From NCBI RefSeq assembly GCF_034521165.1, contig NZ_JAXHMV010000012.1, forward strand, positions 1 to 64,000: a stretch of DNA of 64,000 nt, in the 5' to 3' direction. Position 1 is the first letter of the stretch, and the number at the start of each line of letters is the position of its first letter. Below the pieces are notes generated by a model that saw nothing but the letters and a program-made list of their open reading frames with translations, was not told where the DNA came from and searched no databases. This DNA comes from Thiohalophilus sp. (lineage in GTDB: Bacteria > Pseudomonadota > Gammaproteobacteria > UBA6429 > Thiohalophilaceae). Position numbers and translations under genes: made by a program. Of this stretch, positions 1 to 8,457 are shown in pieces.

Positions 1-7
1 AACAACG

Positions 8-34
8 AAAAGGCCGGTTTTCCGGCCTTTTTTT
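8..34 (+). terminator. Rho-independent terminator at left edge
   Basis: A GGCCGG stem (12-17 with 22-27) and a TTTT loop are preceded by an A-tract and followed by seven T's. It would end a + strand transcript entering from outside the window. The A/T symmetry means it may also work on the - strand. Confidence 0.8.
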
Positions 35-36
35 AT

Positions 37-134
37 GCCTTCGGGTCATGAGCCCGACGCGCTAAGCGCTCGTCGGTCTCGCTGGTTCTCTAATGGGCCG
101 AAGGTCAGCGGTTCAAATCCTCTCCCGACTACCA
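37..134. pseudogene. Scrambled tRNA-Met-like fragments
   Basis: Two tRNA-like pieces lie in opposite orientations. On the + strand, 97-134 reads as the 3' side of an anticodon stem, a short variable loop, a T arm with loop TTCAAAT (112-118), an acceptor 3' strand and CCA (132-134). On the - strand, 57 to 41 reads as a five-base-pair anticodon stem TCGGG/CCCGA around the seven-base loop CTCATGA, which gives a CAU anticodon as in tRNA-Met. Neither strand gives a full cloverleaf. A + strand fold from 39 has acceptor mismatches, a D loop without GG and a 19-base anticodon loop. It is most likely a tRNA rearranged by inversion and no longer functional. It sits between two terminator hairpins. Confidence 0.4.
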
Positions 135-141
135 ACTCAAG

Positions 142-172
142 AAAAAGGCCGGTATTTTTACCGGCCTTTTTT
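142..172. terminator. Bidirectional terminator
   Basis: The stem GGCCGGTA (147-154) / TACCGGCC (159-166) has a TTTT loop, an A-tract before it and a T-tract after it, so it can stop transcription from both sides. On the - strand it follows the eleven-gene lipid operon; the stop codon of the last gene (158-160) lies inside the hairpin. Confidence 0.85.
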
Positions 173-550
173 ATTGTCCGTGGTGCAGACCCCGTCGGTG
201 CAGCGACGCTGCAGGCGCCAGCGGGCGAAACGGCGATAGCCCCAATCCAGCGGACGCTGCAGGCGCAGCAGTGTCACAAACCGGCCCAGATGGCGGTAAT
301 ACGGCAGTTCCTGCCACAGCGTCAGGAACGCCTCGGCACCCTGGTAAATCTGTCCCCCGGAACCGCGCACATGCAGATAGGTCATGGCCGCCTGCGGGGT
401 GATGCCATGACGGCTCAGTTGTTCGGGATGCTGGTTGATATCGGTCCACTGGATGCGGGCCTGACGATCCAGACGACGGTAGTGCGCGACCTCGCGCCGA
501 CACAGCGGGCAACCGCCGTCATAGAACATAATCGGTCTATCATGGGTCAT
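158..550 (-). CDS. DUF393 (DCC family) thiol-disulfide oxidoreductase-like protein
   Basis: A 130-residue protein of the DUF393/DCC family. The family signature DGGCPLC is near residues 10-16, with the CxxC of a thioredoxin-like redox site. The remainder is a basic helical tail ending in a second cysteine pair (C..GVC). The family is thought to be redox active or haem/quinone associated, but its substrate is unknown. The start is ATG at 550, which overlaps the TGA of the upstream methyltransferase gene as ATGA and has an AGGAG ribosome site inside that gene. It is the last gene of the lipid operon and is followed at once by a terminator. The role in the operon is inferred only from position. 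Confidence 0.85.
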   Translation of the reverse strand: MTHDRPIMFYDGGCPLCRREVAHYRRLDRQARIQWTDINQHPEQLSRHGITPQAAMTYLHVRGSGGQIYQGAEAFLTLWQELPYYRHLGRFVTLLRLQRPLDWGYRRFARWRLQRRCTDGVCTTDNKKGR

Positions 551-1836
551 GACGGTGAATTCTCCTGCAACTGACCGAGCACGGGTGGGCGCCGGTTGTC
601 CGGTTTGCTCAACAGCATCTGTACGTCGCCGATGGCCCGCTCTTCGAAGCCGCCTTCGCAATAACATAGATAGAACTCCCACATGCGAATGAAGCTCTCC
701 GGGTAACCGAGTTGTTTGACCTGTTCCAGGTTGTCAAAGAAACGCGTGCGCCAGTCGGCCAGGGTGCGCGCGTAATGCGGGCCGATGTCCTCCAGGTGAG
801 TGATCTTCATATCGCTGCTGCGGGCGATACTGCTGGCCATGCTTGATATCGCCGGGATGAAGCTGCCGGGAAAGATGTAGCGCTGGATAAAGTCGACCGA
901 GCGTAAGGCGGCCTGATAGCGTTGATCGGCGAGGGTGATCGCCTGCAGCAACATGATGCCGTCGGGCTTGAGCCGCTCGCTGCATTTGGCGAAATAGGTG
1001 TCCTGGTACTGATGGCCGATCGCCTCGATCATCTCGATCGAGACCAGCTTGTCGTACTGACCTTGCAGATCCCGGTAGTCCTGCAATAACAGTTCGATAC
1101 GATTTTCCAGACCCAGTTTCTCGATGCGGGCTCTGGCATACTCGTATTGTTCCCGCGAGAGGGTGGTGGTGGTGACCCGGCAGCCGTAATGGCGGGCCGC
1201 GTGGATGGCGAAACCGCCCCAGCCGGTGCCGATCTCCAGCACGTGATCGTCCGGACGCAACTGCAGTTTCTGGCAGATCCGTTCCAGCTTGGCATGGGAG
1301 GCCTGGGCTAGGCTGGTGTCGTCATGATCGTAGATGGCGCAGGAGTACATCATGCTCTCATCCAGAAACAGCCGGAAGAAGTCGTTACCCAGATCGTAGT
1401 GGGCCTGGATGTTTTGCCGGCTGCCCTGACGGGTATTACGGTTCAGCCAGTGGAATGCCCTGTACAGGGGTGCGCGCAATCGCGACAGGCTGTCATCCAT
1501 GCCGTCCAGCACCGTACGGTTGCGCAGCAGCAGGCGCACCAGTCGAGTCAGGTCACTGCACTGCCAGCTGCCGCGCATGTAGGCCTCGCCGGCCCCGATG
1601 CTGCCGCCGAAGGCCAGGTCGCTGTAGAACTCCGGATGCTTCACGTTGACGGATACCTTCAGTGTGGCCTGTGGGTCACCAAAATGGTATTGCCGGTCAC
1701 CTTCGTACAGGGTCAGGCTGCCGTCCTGCAATTGCGTCAGGCGCGCCATGACACCGCGCCGGGCCAGACGATCCAGCCAGCGGCTTCGGCGTGGCCGGGC
1801 AGAAGCCACATTCAGGGGAATAATCGAAGCTTTCAT
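547..1836 (-). CDS. Cyclopropane-fatty-acyl-phospholipid synthase family methyltransferase
   Basis: A 429-residue class I SAM-dependent methyltransferase of the CFA synthase family, which transfers a methyl or methylene group to the double bond of membrane phospholipid acyl chains. The SAM-binding motif VLEIGTGWGG and the family segments YSCAIYD, SVDFIQRYIFPG and HYARTLADW are visible. Where E. coli Cfa has a catalytic His in an HTI context, this protein appears to have Gln (LLQAIT), as in plant cyclopropane synthases as I recall them. The start is ATG at 1836, coupled by an ATGA overlap to the DUF1365 gene. The order flavin oxidase, DUF1365, CFA-like matches bacterial clusters linked to cyclopropane and furan fatty acids. 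The exact product (cyclopropane, methyl or furan precursor) cannot be read from sequence. Confidence 0.9.
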   Translation of the reverse strand: MKASIIPLNVASARPRRSRWLDRLARRGVMARLTQLQDGSLTLYEGDRQYHFGDPQATLKVSVNVKHPEFYSDLAFGGSIGAGEAYMRGSWQCSDLTRLVRLLLRNRTVLDGMDDSLSRLRAPLYRAFHWLNRNTRQGSRQNIQAHYDLGNDFFRLFLDESMMYSCAIYDHDDTSLAQASHAKLERICQKLQLRPDDHVLEIGTGWGGFAIHAARHYGCRVTTTTLSREQYEYARARIEKLGLENRIELLLQDYRDLQGQYDKLVSIEMIEAIGHQYQDTYFAKCSERLKPDGIMLLQAITLADQRYQAALRSVDFIQRYIFPGSFIPAISSMASSIARSSDMKITHLEDIGPHYARTLADWRTRFFDNLEQVKQLGYPESFIRMWEFYLCYCEGGFEERAIGDVQMLLSKPDNRRPPVLGQLQENSPS

Positions 1837-2612
1837 CGTGGTTTCGCCGAGGGCGGCGCCTCCTTGTTGTCGGGATGGGGATAAAAGGGGGTACGTTTGA
1901 GCCACAACTTGAGAGCCTGCCAGTAGATCGCACTGATGACCTTGCCGGTCATCAACGGATAGCTCACCAGCACTCGCGCCAGATGGCGATGATTGATGGG
2001 ACGTTTGTCCAGACGCAGGGTGGCATCGAACAACTTGCTCTCCTGCTGCCGGTTGATCATGTGCACGGCAAGCTGTTCGCCCGGGGTCGAGAAGCGCCAG
2101 TCGTACTCCAGTTCCATGGGCATAAAGGGGGAAACGTGAAACTCCTTGCCGAACCGGTAGCGCTTGTATTGCTGCCGGCCCCGGTTGCCCTGTTCTGAAA
2201 GCACATAGCAGTGCTGTTCGCCCCAGGGGGTGTTGTTGACCTCGGCGACCAGGTATTCGAGATGCTGATCGTCCGGATCGAAACAGTAATAGAAGCTGAC
2301 CGGGTTAAAGCCGTAACCAAAATAACGCAGATGGGTCAGCAGGCGTATCGGCCCGTTGGGTCGATGGCCGGTCTGCTGTTCTACAAGCTGGCGAATGGCG
2401 TCGGCCAGCGGCACCGCCGGATCGCCATGATGGTCCGCACGCCGGAACCAGGCCAGGTTGAAGCGCCGGGCCGACCATAACCCGAAGCGGTCAAACAAGC
2501 CCGGTAATTCGTCCAGATCCAGGTAGAGCATGAACAGGCGGTAATCAAACGCGTGTTCCTGCGGTACAAAGCGGCGGTGTCTAACTCGCCCTTGATAGAT
2601 ACAGCTGTGCAT
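1833..2612 (-). CDS. DUF1365 family protein
   Basis: A 259-residue DUF1365 protein. The family start (MHSCIYQGRVRHRR) and the central signature YFGYGFNPVSFYYCFD are clear. In many proteobacteria this family sits between a flavin amine oxidase and a CFA-type methyltransferase. In Rhodobacter that cluster belongs to the singlet-oxygen (RpoE/ChrR) response and has been tied to modified or furan fatty acids; I cannot say which step this protein performs. The start codon overlaps the 3' end of the flavin oxidase gene by 32 bases and the stop overlaps the next gene as ATGA, so translation is probably coupled. It is likely cytoplasmic and membrane-associated. Confidence 0.9.
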   Translation of the reverse strand: MHSCIYQGRVRHRRFVPQEHAFDYRLFMLYLDLDELPGLFDRFGLWSARRFNLAWFRRADHHGDPAVPLADAIRQLVEQQTGHRPNGPIRLLTHLRYFGYGFNPVSFYYCFDPDDQHLEYLVAEVNNTPWGEQHCYVLSEQGNRGRQQYKRYRFGKEFHVSPFMPMELEYDWRFSTPGEQLAVHMINRQQESKLFDATLRLDKRPINHRHLARVLVSYPLMTGKVISAIYWQALKLWLKRTPFYPHPDNKEAPPSAKPR

Positions 2613-3855
2613 GCTGTCGCTCCTCGAAATGTTTCAGGGCGTTCAGGGCACTGACGACGCCGTCTTCATGAAATCCGTAGCGCCAGTAGGCACCGCAATA
2701 GAAGGTGCGTAACGGCCCGTTGATCTCGCCCTGGCGCTGCTGGGCGGCGATCGCCTGCGGTGTAAATACCGGATGGTGGTATTGCAGGCGTTTGAGGATC
2801 TTGCGCTCGTCGATGGCGGCAGTGTGATTCAACGTCACGCAAAACGGGGTCCTGTGCCGGATGCCCTGCAGGATGTTCATGTTGTAGGTGATGGCCACCC
2901 GATCCTGCTGTTGTCGCAGCAGATGATAATTCCAGGCCGCCCAGGCCAGTTTGCGCCGGGGTAACAGGCTGCGATCGGTGTGCAGCACCGCCTCGTTGTC
3001 CTGATAGGCAATCGCACCCAGCACGCTTCGTTCCAGCGAGGAGGGGTCCCTGAGCATCGCCAGGGCCTGATCGCTGTGCGAAGCGATGAACACAGAGTCA
3101 TAGTTCTCGGGCGGTTGCCCCGCGCTGGTCACTTCCACGTGGTTGGCAAAGCGTCGGATCGATGTGACCGGGCTGTTGAGGCGAATGCGATCGCGATACG
3201 GCCGGATCAGCCGGTTGACATATTCTTTGGAACCGCCGCGTATGACATACCAGGTCGGCCGGTCGTTGACACTCAGCATGCCGTGGTTGTGGAAAAAGCG
3301 GATAAAGTAATACGCCGGGAACTGCGGCATCATCTCGCTGGTGGAGGACCAGATCGCCGCGCCCATCGGCAGGATATAGTGCTCGATAAACTCTCGCCGG
3401 TATCCGCCGCGCGACAGATAGTCTCCCAGGCTCAGAGATTCATCCTGTTGTTCCAGCAACTGCGGCGCTTCTGTGTTGAAGCGCAGAATATCATTAATCA
3501 TCCGGTAGAAGCCCGGGCGCAGCAGGTTACGCCGTTGGGCAAACAGGCTGTTCAAGGTCGTGCCGTTGTATTCCAGTCCCGTCTTGTCGCATTTGACACT
3601 GAAGCTCATGTTCGAGGCCTGCACGGGAACATTCAATTCGTCTAACAGACGGGTGAATTCGGGATAGGTCCGGTAGTTGAACACGATGAAGCCGGTATCG
3701 ATCGCCAGTCGGCGATCTTGCCATTGAATTTCATGGGTATGGGTATGCCCACCGATATAATCATTCGCCTCGTACACCGTGATGTCATGTTCCTTCGACA
3801 GATGATAGGCGGCGACATTGCCGGCAATCCCGGTACCGATGATGGCGATCTTCAT
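2581..3855 (-). CDS. NAD(P)/FAD-dependent amine-oxidase-like oxidoreductase
   Basis: A 424-residue flavoprotein of the NAD(P)-binding/amine oxidase superfamily. The dinucleotide-binding motif GTGIAG is at residues 7-12, followed by the acidic strand end YEAND and the GGHTHTHEI segment typical of homologues next to CFA-like genes. In plants the equivalent domain is fused to the N-terminus of cyclopropane fatty acid synthase, which supports action on acyl chains. In the furan fatty acid pathway a flavin oxidase desaturates a methylated acyl chain; whether this protein does the same is inference. The start is ATG at 3855, overlapping the desaturase stop as ATGA. Confidence 0.9.
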   Translation of the reverse strand: MKIAIIGTGIAGNVAAYHLSKEHDITVYEANDYIGGHTHTHEIQWQDRRLAIDTGFIVFNYRTYPEFTRLLDELNVPVQASNMSFSVKCDKTGLEYNGTTLNSLFAQRRNLLRPGFYRMINDILRFNTEAPQLLEQQDESLSLGDYLSRGGYRREFIEHYILPMGAAIWSSTSEMMPQFPAYYFIRFFHNHGMLSVNDRPTWYVIRGGSKEYVNRLIRPYRDRIRLNSPVTSIRRFANHVEVTSAGQPPENYDSVFIASHSDQALAMLRDPSSLERSVLGAIAYQDNEAVLHTDRSLLPRRKLAWAAWNYHLLRQQQDRVAITYNMNILQGIRHRTPFCVTLNHTAAIDERKILKRLQYHHPVFTPQAIAAQQRQGEINGPLRTFYCGAYWRYGFHEDGVVSALNALKHFEERQHAQLYLSRAS

Positions 3856-4841
3856 GCTGTTGACTCCCGGGTCGGTTGTTTGCCGGCTGGCGTTGTGCCT
3901 GCTTCACGGAGGATACGTTGCGGAACCGGGCGCAGGTCCCAGATCAGACCCGTTGCGGCCAGCAGCCGGAGCAGGTAATAGGTGAGATCGATTTGCCACC
4001 AGCGGAATCCCTGTCGGGCGGAGCCGGGATAGTAGTGGTGGTTGTTATGCCAGCCCTCGCCGAACGTCAGCAGGGCGAGCCACCAGTTGTTGCGGCTGTC
4101 ATCCCGGGTCGAATAAGTACGCCGGCCGACCCGATGAGCCAGCGAGTTAATGGTGAAAGTGATGTGGTAGAGCACCACGGTGGAAATCACAAACCCCCAC
4201 ATCACCATCTGCGGACCATTGGTTCCCCATTCCGGGGCGCCAAAAGCCAGTACCTCGCCCAGCAGGTAAAGCGCGGCCATCAATAACAGGGGGACCAGCG
4301 CATCGAACCGATCCAGAAAGCGCAGCTCGGGATAGCGGGCAAAGTCCCGTATGCGTTCGTCGGGGATGGCAAAATTGGCCTGCGAAAGAAACCAGCCATG
4401 ATGACTCCACCAGAAACCCTGCTGTCGGGGTGAATGCACATCGCGGGGTTGATCGGATCGGGCATGGTGTTGGCGATGATGTCCGGCCCACCATAACGGG
4501 CCGCGCTGAACGGCACTGGCGCCCAGTACCGCGAACACGAACTGGGTTGCACGAGAGGTCTTGAAGGCGCGATGCGAGAAATAACGGTGATAAAAACCGG
4601 TAATCGCAAACATGCGCAGGGCGTACAGGGCGATCGCAACACTCACCGCGATCGCACTGGCCCCGGTCCAGAACACGCCAAGCACCGCGACGTGCAGGAC
4701 GATGAAGGGGACGGCCCTCAGCCAGTCTATCCGGCGTTCACCGTGCGGCGTGACCGGTTGTGCCAGGCTGCTGTCAAACCAGCGCAACACGGCCAGCCAG
4801 CGGGAAGCGGATACGCTATTCAGTTGACGGGAATTATTCAT
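3852..4841 (-). CDS. Acyl-CoA/lipid fatty acid desaturase (delta-9 type)
   Basis: A 329-residue integral-membrane di-iron desaturase. All three histidine boxes are present: HRYFSH, HHRQHH and HNNHH. They lie between hydrophobic segments, as in stearoyl-CoA desaturases, and should bind the two irons that oxidise a C-C bond of a saturated acyl chain. The start at 4841 was chosen because it overlaps the lipocalin stop by eight bases; a longer reading is possible. Its place in an operon with two double-bond-modifying methyltransferases suggests that it supplies or alters the unsaturated substrate. That link is inferred. Confidence 0.9.
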   Translation of the reverse strand: MNNSRQLNSVSASRWLAVLRWFDSSLAQPVTPHGERRIDWLRAVPFIVLHVAVLGVFWTGASAIAVSVAIALYALRMFAITGFYHRYFSHRAFKTSRATQFVFAVLGASAVQRGPLWWAGHHRQHHARSDQPRDVHSPRQQGFWWSHHGWFLSQANFAIPDERIRDFARYPELRFLDRFDALVPLLLMAALYLLGEVLAFGAPEWGTNGPQMVMWGFVISTVVLYHITFTINSLAHRVGRRTYSTRDDSRNNWWLALLTFGEGWHNNHHYYPGSARQGFRWWQIDLTYYLLRLLAATGLIWDLRPVPQRILREAGTTPAGKQPTRESTA

Positions 4842-5403
4842 CAGACTGGAAACTCCCGGAGTCGGGCGATGACGGCTCGGGCCAGGATTGCGGGACACGC
4901 TGTATCTCGCCGGTGTCGTACCCTTCCTGGTGCAAGATCGTGATCAGCTTTTTATAGGTGGCATCGCCGATCTGTGGCGTGCGCGCCATGATCCAGACGT
5001 AATCCCGTTTCAGGCGGCCGATGATGGTGTGGGTGTAGTCTTCATCGACGTAGACGATCCGGTAATCCGCCTTGATGGGCCAGATAAATTGCATTCCCCA
5101 CACTGCATTGGCGTCACGGTCGAAAATATAGCCCGTCGGGTGATAAACCTTTTTTTCACCTTCGAAGCTGTCTTTACGAAAGCTGAAGGTGGTGGCAATC
5201 GTGCCATCCTCGTTCAATGAATAGGACTCGACAGCATTGTGGGCGCCGGTCTCGATGAAGGTGGGGATATTGGCAATTACATACCAGTCACCCATAAAAC
5301 GCGGGAGATCCACCTGTTCCGCGGTACGGATCGGCGGATAATTGCCGCAGCCCGTAACAGCCAGGGTCAGTAACGCAGTCGAAATCATCAGGACGGGTTT
5401 CAT
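4834..5403 (-). CDS. blc: Lipocalin family lipoprotein (Blc-like)
   Basis: A 189-residue bacterial lipocalin. It has a lipoprotein signal peptide with lipobox VTGC near residues 17-20, then the lipocalin signature GDWYVIANIP and barrel strands through YRIVYVDEDY and YVWIMARTPQI. E. coli Blc is an outer-membrane lipoprotein that binds fatty acids and lysophospholipids. A similar periplasmic lipid-binding job fits a membrane-lipid operon. The start (ATG at 5403) lies 14 bases after the preceding gene. The C-terminus is a short Ser/Pro-rich tail beyond the usual barrel. Confidence 0.9.
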   Translation of the reverse strand: MKPVLMISTALLTLAVTGCGNYPPIRTAEQVDLPRFMGDWYVIANIPTFIETGAHNAVESYSLNEDGTIATTFSFRKDSFEGEKKVYHPTGYIFDRDANAVWGMQFIWPIKADYRIVYVDEDYTHTIIGRLKRDYVWIMARTPQIGDATYKKLITILHQEGYDTGEIQRVPQSWPEPSSPDSGSFQSDE

Positions 5404-5417
5404 CAGGTTCTCCGGGA

Positions 5418-6065
5418 TTACTGGATGCGATAGCGCAGGGTTGCACCGGTTTCGGTGCTGGATTCCAGTGCCAGCCACTCATCCTGATCGGAATACCACA
5501 GGTCGATCACAAACTCCGCGTGGCGTAGCCGATAACGATTGGCTTCCTGGATCTGATCCCCCACGGTCAGCTTGTCTTTGCCCAGACGTGTGAGCGCCAC
5601 GTCCTGATACTCGCCCGTCTGGGTGTTCAGCAGACGGGGCGCCTCCAGCAATCGGGGTGACCAGTAGGCAAAACTGCGAATGCAGCCCTCAAGGGATTTG
5701 TTCTCGGGACGGGAAAACGTCAGCTGGCCATTATCACGCCGGGCGTTGACCTGGCTCAGTTCACCATTGTCATCGGTGGCCGCATCCACCTCGATCAGGC
5801 AGCCATCCCGCCAGATCTCCCGGTTGTAATGCCGGTATTCATAGGCATTGATAAACCAGAATTTGACATCGAAGCGGGCCTCGGAAACCACCCGCTGTTG
5901 TTCCGCCGCATAGGCAACACTGAAGCGGTGATAGCCGATTTCCCTGTCATCCAGGTAAACCGTGAAATGCCAGTGGCGATCCGCACTGTTCATGCCGGTG
6001 CTGGCGAGCGTAACAGCGGGAAATAGTGTCAGCGTCAGGGCGACAGTCAAAACGAGGTTTTTCAT
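5418..6065 (-). CDS. DUF6134-like secreted protein
   Basis: A 215-residue exported protein with a clear signal peptide (MKNLVLTVALTLTLF..., cleavage probably after TLAS near residue 22). The body is beta-rich, with a start of domain resembling HFTVYLDDREIGYHRF. It looks like the DUF6134 family, which recurs in operons with DUF2878, DUF1295 and CFA-like genes. No catalytic residues are recognised. The start ATG at 6065 overlaps the DUF1295 stop as ATGA. The location is likely periplasm. The function is unknown; a lipid-binding or chaperone role with the lipocalin is only a guess. Confidence 0.75.
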   Translation of the reverse strand: MKNLVLTVALTLTLFPAVTLASTGMNSADRHWHFTVYLDDREIGYHRFSVAYAAEQQRVVSEARFDVKFWFINAYEYRHYNREIWRDGCLIEVDAATDDNGELSQVNARRDNGQLTFSRPENKSLEGCIRSFAYWSPRLLEAPRLLNTQTGEYQDVALTRLGKDKLTVGDQIQEANRYRLRHAEFVIDLWYSDQDEWLALESSTETGATLRYRIQ

Positions 6066-6841
6066 GACGATGCCGCCCCGGTTTTTCTCGGCCCCGGAAA
6101 AAATGCATTGGTCTGCCGGATGTACTCGCGGTAGGCCGGGCGACGTTCGCCGATGTCCTGCTCCAGCAGTGTGACTCCGGAGAAGCGTAACAACAGGAAG
6201 GTCATCAACAGTGGGGAGACGATGGTCCACCAGCCACCGCTGGAGACGGCGAGCAGAAAGAAACCCCACCAGATACACCATTCGCCGAAATAATTGGGAT
6301 GACGGGTATAGCGCCACAAGCCGGATTGCATCACCTTGCCCTGGTTAGCCGGATCGGCCTTGAAGCGGGCCAGTTGCCAGTCACCCAGGGTTTCGAAACT
6401 CATCCCGATCAGCCACAGCAGGACACCCAATGCATCGAACAGGCTCAGGGGCGACGGTTGAACCATGGCCGGCAGCAGGGGCAGGGCGGCGATACTGGCC
6501 AGTAACATCTGAAAGATGAAAATAATGAACAGGCTCTTTAGACCGAAGTGGGGTGAATACTTTGCCCTGATGCTCTGGTAACGGCGATCCTCGGGTTCTC
6601 CCCAGTTACGCCAGGTCAGGTACAGGGACAATCGCAATGCCCAGAGGCTGACGAGGATCAGTACCAGCCAGCCACGGGTTTCCAGCGGAACAGCAAAGGC
6701 ATACACCACTGCGGCCGCCAGAAGCATCAACGACCAGATGCTGTCGACAATACTGACATCACGCAGGCACAGACTTAACAGCCAGGTGAGGACACCCAGC
6801 GTCAGCATGCCCGCCAGACCGTAGAGATAAAGCGACAGCAT
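6062..6841 (-). CDS. DUF1295 / steroid 5-alpha-reductase-like membrane protein
   Basis: A 259-residue polytopic membrane protein of the DUF1295 family, related to steroid 5-alpha reductases and isoprenylcysteine methyltransferases. Six or seven hydrophobic segments are visible, and the C-terminal family motif GLWRYTRHPNYFGEW (around residues 175-190) is intact; it is the likely NAD(P)H or SAM-binding region. Members occur beside CFA-like genes and may reduce or methylate lipid substrates. The start ATG at 6841 shares its A with the stop codon of the DUF2878 gene (TGATG), a translational coupling. Confidence 0.9.
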   Translation of the reverse strand: MLSLYLYGLAGMLTLGVLTWLLSLCLRDVSIVDSIWSLMLLAAAVVYAFAVPLETRGWLVLILVSLWALRLSLYLTWRNWGEPEDRRYQSIRAKYSPHFGLKSLFIIFIFQMLLASIAALPLLPAMVQPSPLSLFDALGVLLWLIGMSFETLGDWQLARFKADPANQGKVMQSGLWRYTRHPNYFGEWCIWWGFFLLAVSSGGWWTIVSPLLMTFLLLRFSGVTLLEQDIGERRPAYREYIRQTNAFFPGPRKTGAASS

Positions 6842-7383
6842 CAGATGAATTCCTTTTGAGTACGTTTGCTGATGCTTCTGTCGAGAACAGTAGCAACATA
6901 CACCAGCAGGGGTGTCCAGGCGGCCCAGCCAACAGACAGTGCCAGCAGGGCGGCTTCGGGATGCAGCAGTTCAACCGCCCCCAATCGGGCGCCGGCATAA
7001 TAGGCCGCCGGTCCGGCAATGGCGCCAAGCATGCCGGCCAGCAGATAGCGGTGTTTCAACCAGCCCAATGAATGGTTCATCGTCGTGGCAAACAGGGCCC
7101 ACAACAGAATGATCCAGTGTGGTGCAAGATAGGCATGCCACATACCGTTGTTGAAACTCAGCCAGCCCTGCATCAGCAGCCAGCTATCCCAGAGGGTACC
7201 GAGCACTATGGCGAACAGGACCAGCAGAATCTCGCTGGCGGGATTGCGGCTGACAAACAGATGACTGATGAGAATCATCAACATGGTCAGGCTGCCATAC
7301 AGTGCCAGGTTCCAGGCCGCTCCCAGTACGCCGGAGAACCAGCCAACTTGAAACAATAAAAAATTGATCAGGGCGTAGGGCAT
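6841..7383 (-). CDS. DUF2878 family inner-membrane protein
   Basis: A 180-residue hydrophobic protein with about five transmembrane segments, matching the DUF2878 family (segments WNLALYG, WDSWLLMQGWL and PHWIILLWALFATTMNHSLGWL). Members are found almost only in clusters with CFA-like methyltransferases, DUF1295 and flavin oxidases. No enzymatic motif is visible. The start ATG at 7383 lies four bases after the methyltransferase stop. The function is unknown; an accessory or scaffold role in membrane-lipid modification is an inference from context. Confidence 0.85.
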   Translation of the reverse strand: MPYALINFLLFQVGWFSGVLGAAWNLALYGSLTMLMILISHLFVSRNPASEILLVLFAIVLGTLWDSWLLMQGWLSFNNGMWHAYLAPHWIILLWALFATTMNHSLGWLKHRYLLAGMLGAIAGPAAYYAGARLGAVELLHPEAALLALSVGWAAWTPLLVYVATVLDRSISKRTQKEFI

Positions 7384-7387
7384 GGTC

Positions 7388-8431
7388 TTAACGCTTCTTG
7401 AACAGGTAATGGCTGACCCACCATTGCTGGCCATCGTCATAGCCGAACAGCTCGGCACAGGCCATGAAGAACATGCGCCAGCGCATCCACCATTGCTGGA
7501 TATCCTGCTCGCCGTAGATGTCGGCGAATATGTTCTTCATCGCAGTTTTATTGCTGTCCATGCGCTCAAGCCAGGCATTGGCGGTTTTTTCATAATGGCG
7601 TCCGTCCCAGCGCCAGCGATCCTGCAGAGTCAGGTGTTGTTGAAAATACAGGGGCAGATCATCGCTGGGCATGATGCCGCCGCTGAAAAAGTGCCGGCTC
7701 ATCCAGTCATTATCCGATTTATCTTCAAACGCATAGGGCACACTGCGATGGACAAAAATGTGCATGAAAAACAGTCCGTCGGGTTTCAGCCAGCGACTGA
7801 TACGTTCAAACAACAGGGGATAATTGCGCATGTGTTCGAACATCTCGACGGAAACAATGCGATCGAATTGTTGATCGATCTCGAATTCGTTCATGTCCGC
7901 GGTGATAACGTCAATATTATCCAGGCCGCGTTCGGCAGCGCGCTGCAGAATAAAATCCCGTTGTGAGCTGGAATTCGAGACAGCTGTGATCCGGCTTTGC
8001 GGATAATGGCCGGCCATCCACAGTGTCAGCGAACCCCAGCCGCAACCCAGTTCGAGTATTTGCTGGTGATTGTCCAGGCGCGCGTGATCACAGGTTTGTT
8101 CCAGGGCAGCGGCTTCGGCCTCATCCAGGGTCTCTGTCCCCTCGGGCCAGTAACAGCTACTGTACTTGAGGTGTTTGCCCAGGGTGCGGGTATAGAAGCT
8201 GGCCGGTACTTCATAGTGCTGCTCATTGGCTTTATGCGCGAGCGGGGCGACTTCAGCGTGCTGCATTTGTTCGATAAAAGTCATCAGCGCGTGCGTATTA
8301 CGCTCACAATCGCCGACCTCTATCTCCTGCAGACGTTCACGTAACAGGCGCCGGATGCCGTGGCGAATCAGGCGATCCGGGATATAGCCCTGCTCGGTCA
8401 GTTCGAGGGCAAGGTTTTCGGCCTGGGACAT
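7388..8431 (-). CDS. CFA-family SAM-dependent methyltransferase, coclaurine N-methyltransferase-like
   Basis: A 347-residue class I methyltransferase and the second CFA-superfamily member in the operon. The SAM site ILELGCGWGS and acidic-loop region SVEMFEHMRNY are clear, and YSSCYW matches the family's Cys segment. The short length, missing the N-terminal domain of true CFA synthase, and the C-terminal WWMRWRMFFMACAELFGY segment resemble the plant coclaurine N-methyltransferase-like branch, whose bacterial members are of unknown substrate. The start ATG at 8431 has GAGGAG upstream and lies 26 bases after the repressor gene. The substrate may be a lipid double bond or an amine headgroup; I cannot decide. 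Confidence 0.85.
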   Translation of the reverse strand: MSQAENLALELTEQGYIPDRLIRHGIRRLLRERLQEIEVGDCERNTHALMTFIEQMQHAEVAPLAHKANEQHYEVPASFYTRTLGKHLKYSSCYWPEGTETLDEAEAAALEQTCDHARLDNHQQILELGCGWGSLTLWMAGHYPQSRITAVSNSSSQRDFILQRAAERGLDNIDVITADMNEFEIDQQFDRIVSVEMFEHMRNYPLLFERISRWLKPDGLFFMHIFVHRSVPYAFEDKSDNDWMSRHFFSGGIMPSDDLPLYFQQHLTLQDRWRWDGRHYEKTANAWLERMDSNKTAMKNIFADIYGEQDIQQWWMRWRMFFMACAELFGYDDGQQWWVSHYLFKKR

Positions 8432-8457
8432 GGGAATATACTCCTCAGTTAGGGGGG

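Noticed and set aside
39..134. Functional tRNA on the + strand
   Set aside because: The acceptor has mismatches, the D loop lacks GG and the anticodon loop would be 19 bases. Only the 3' part is tRNA-like.
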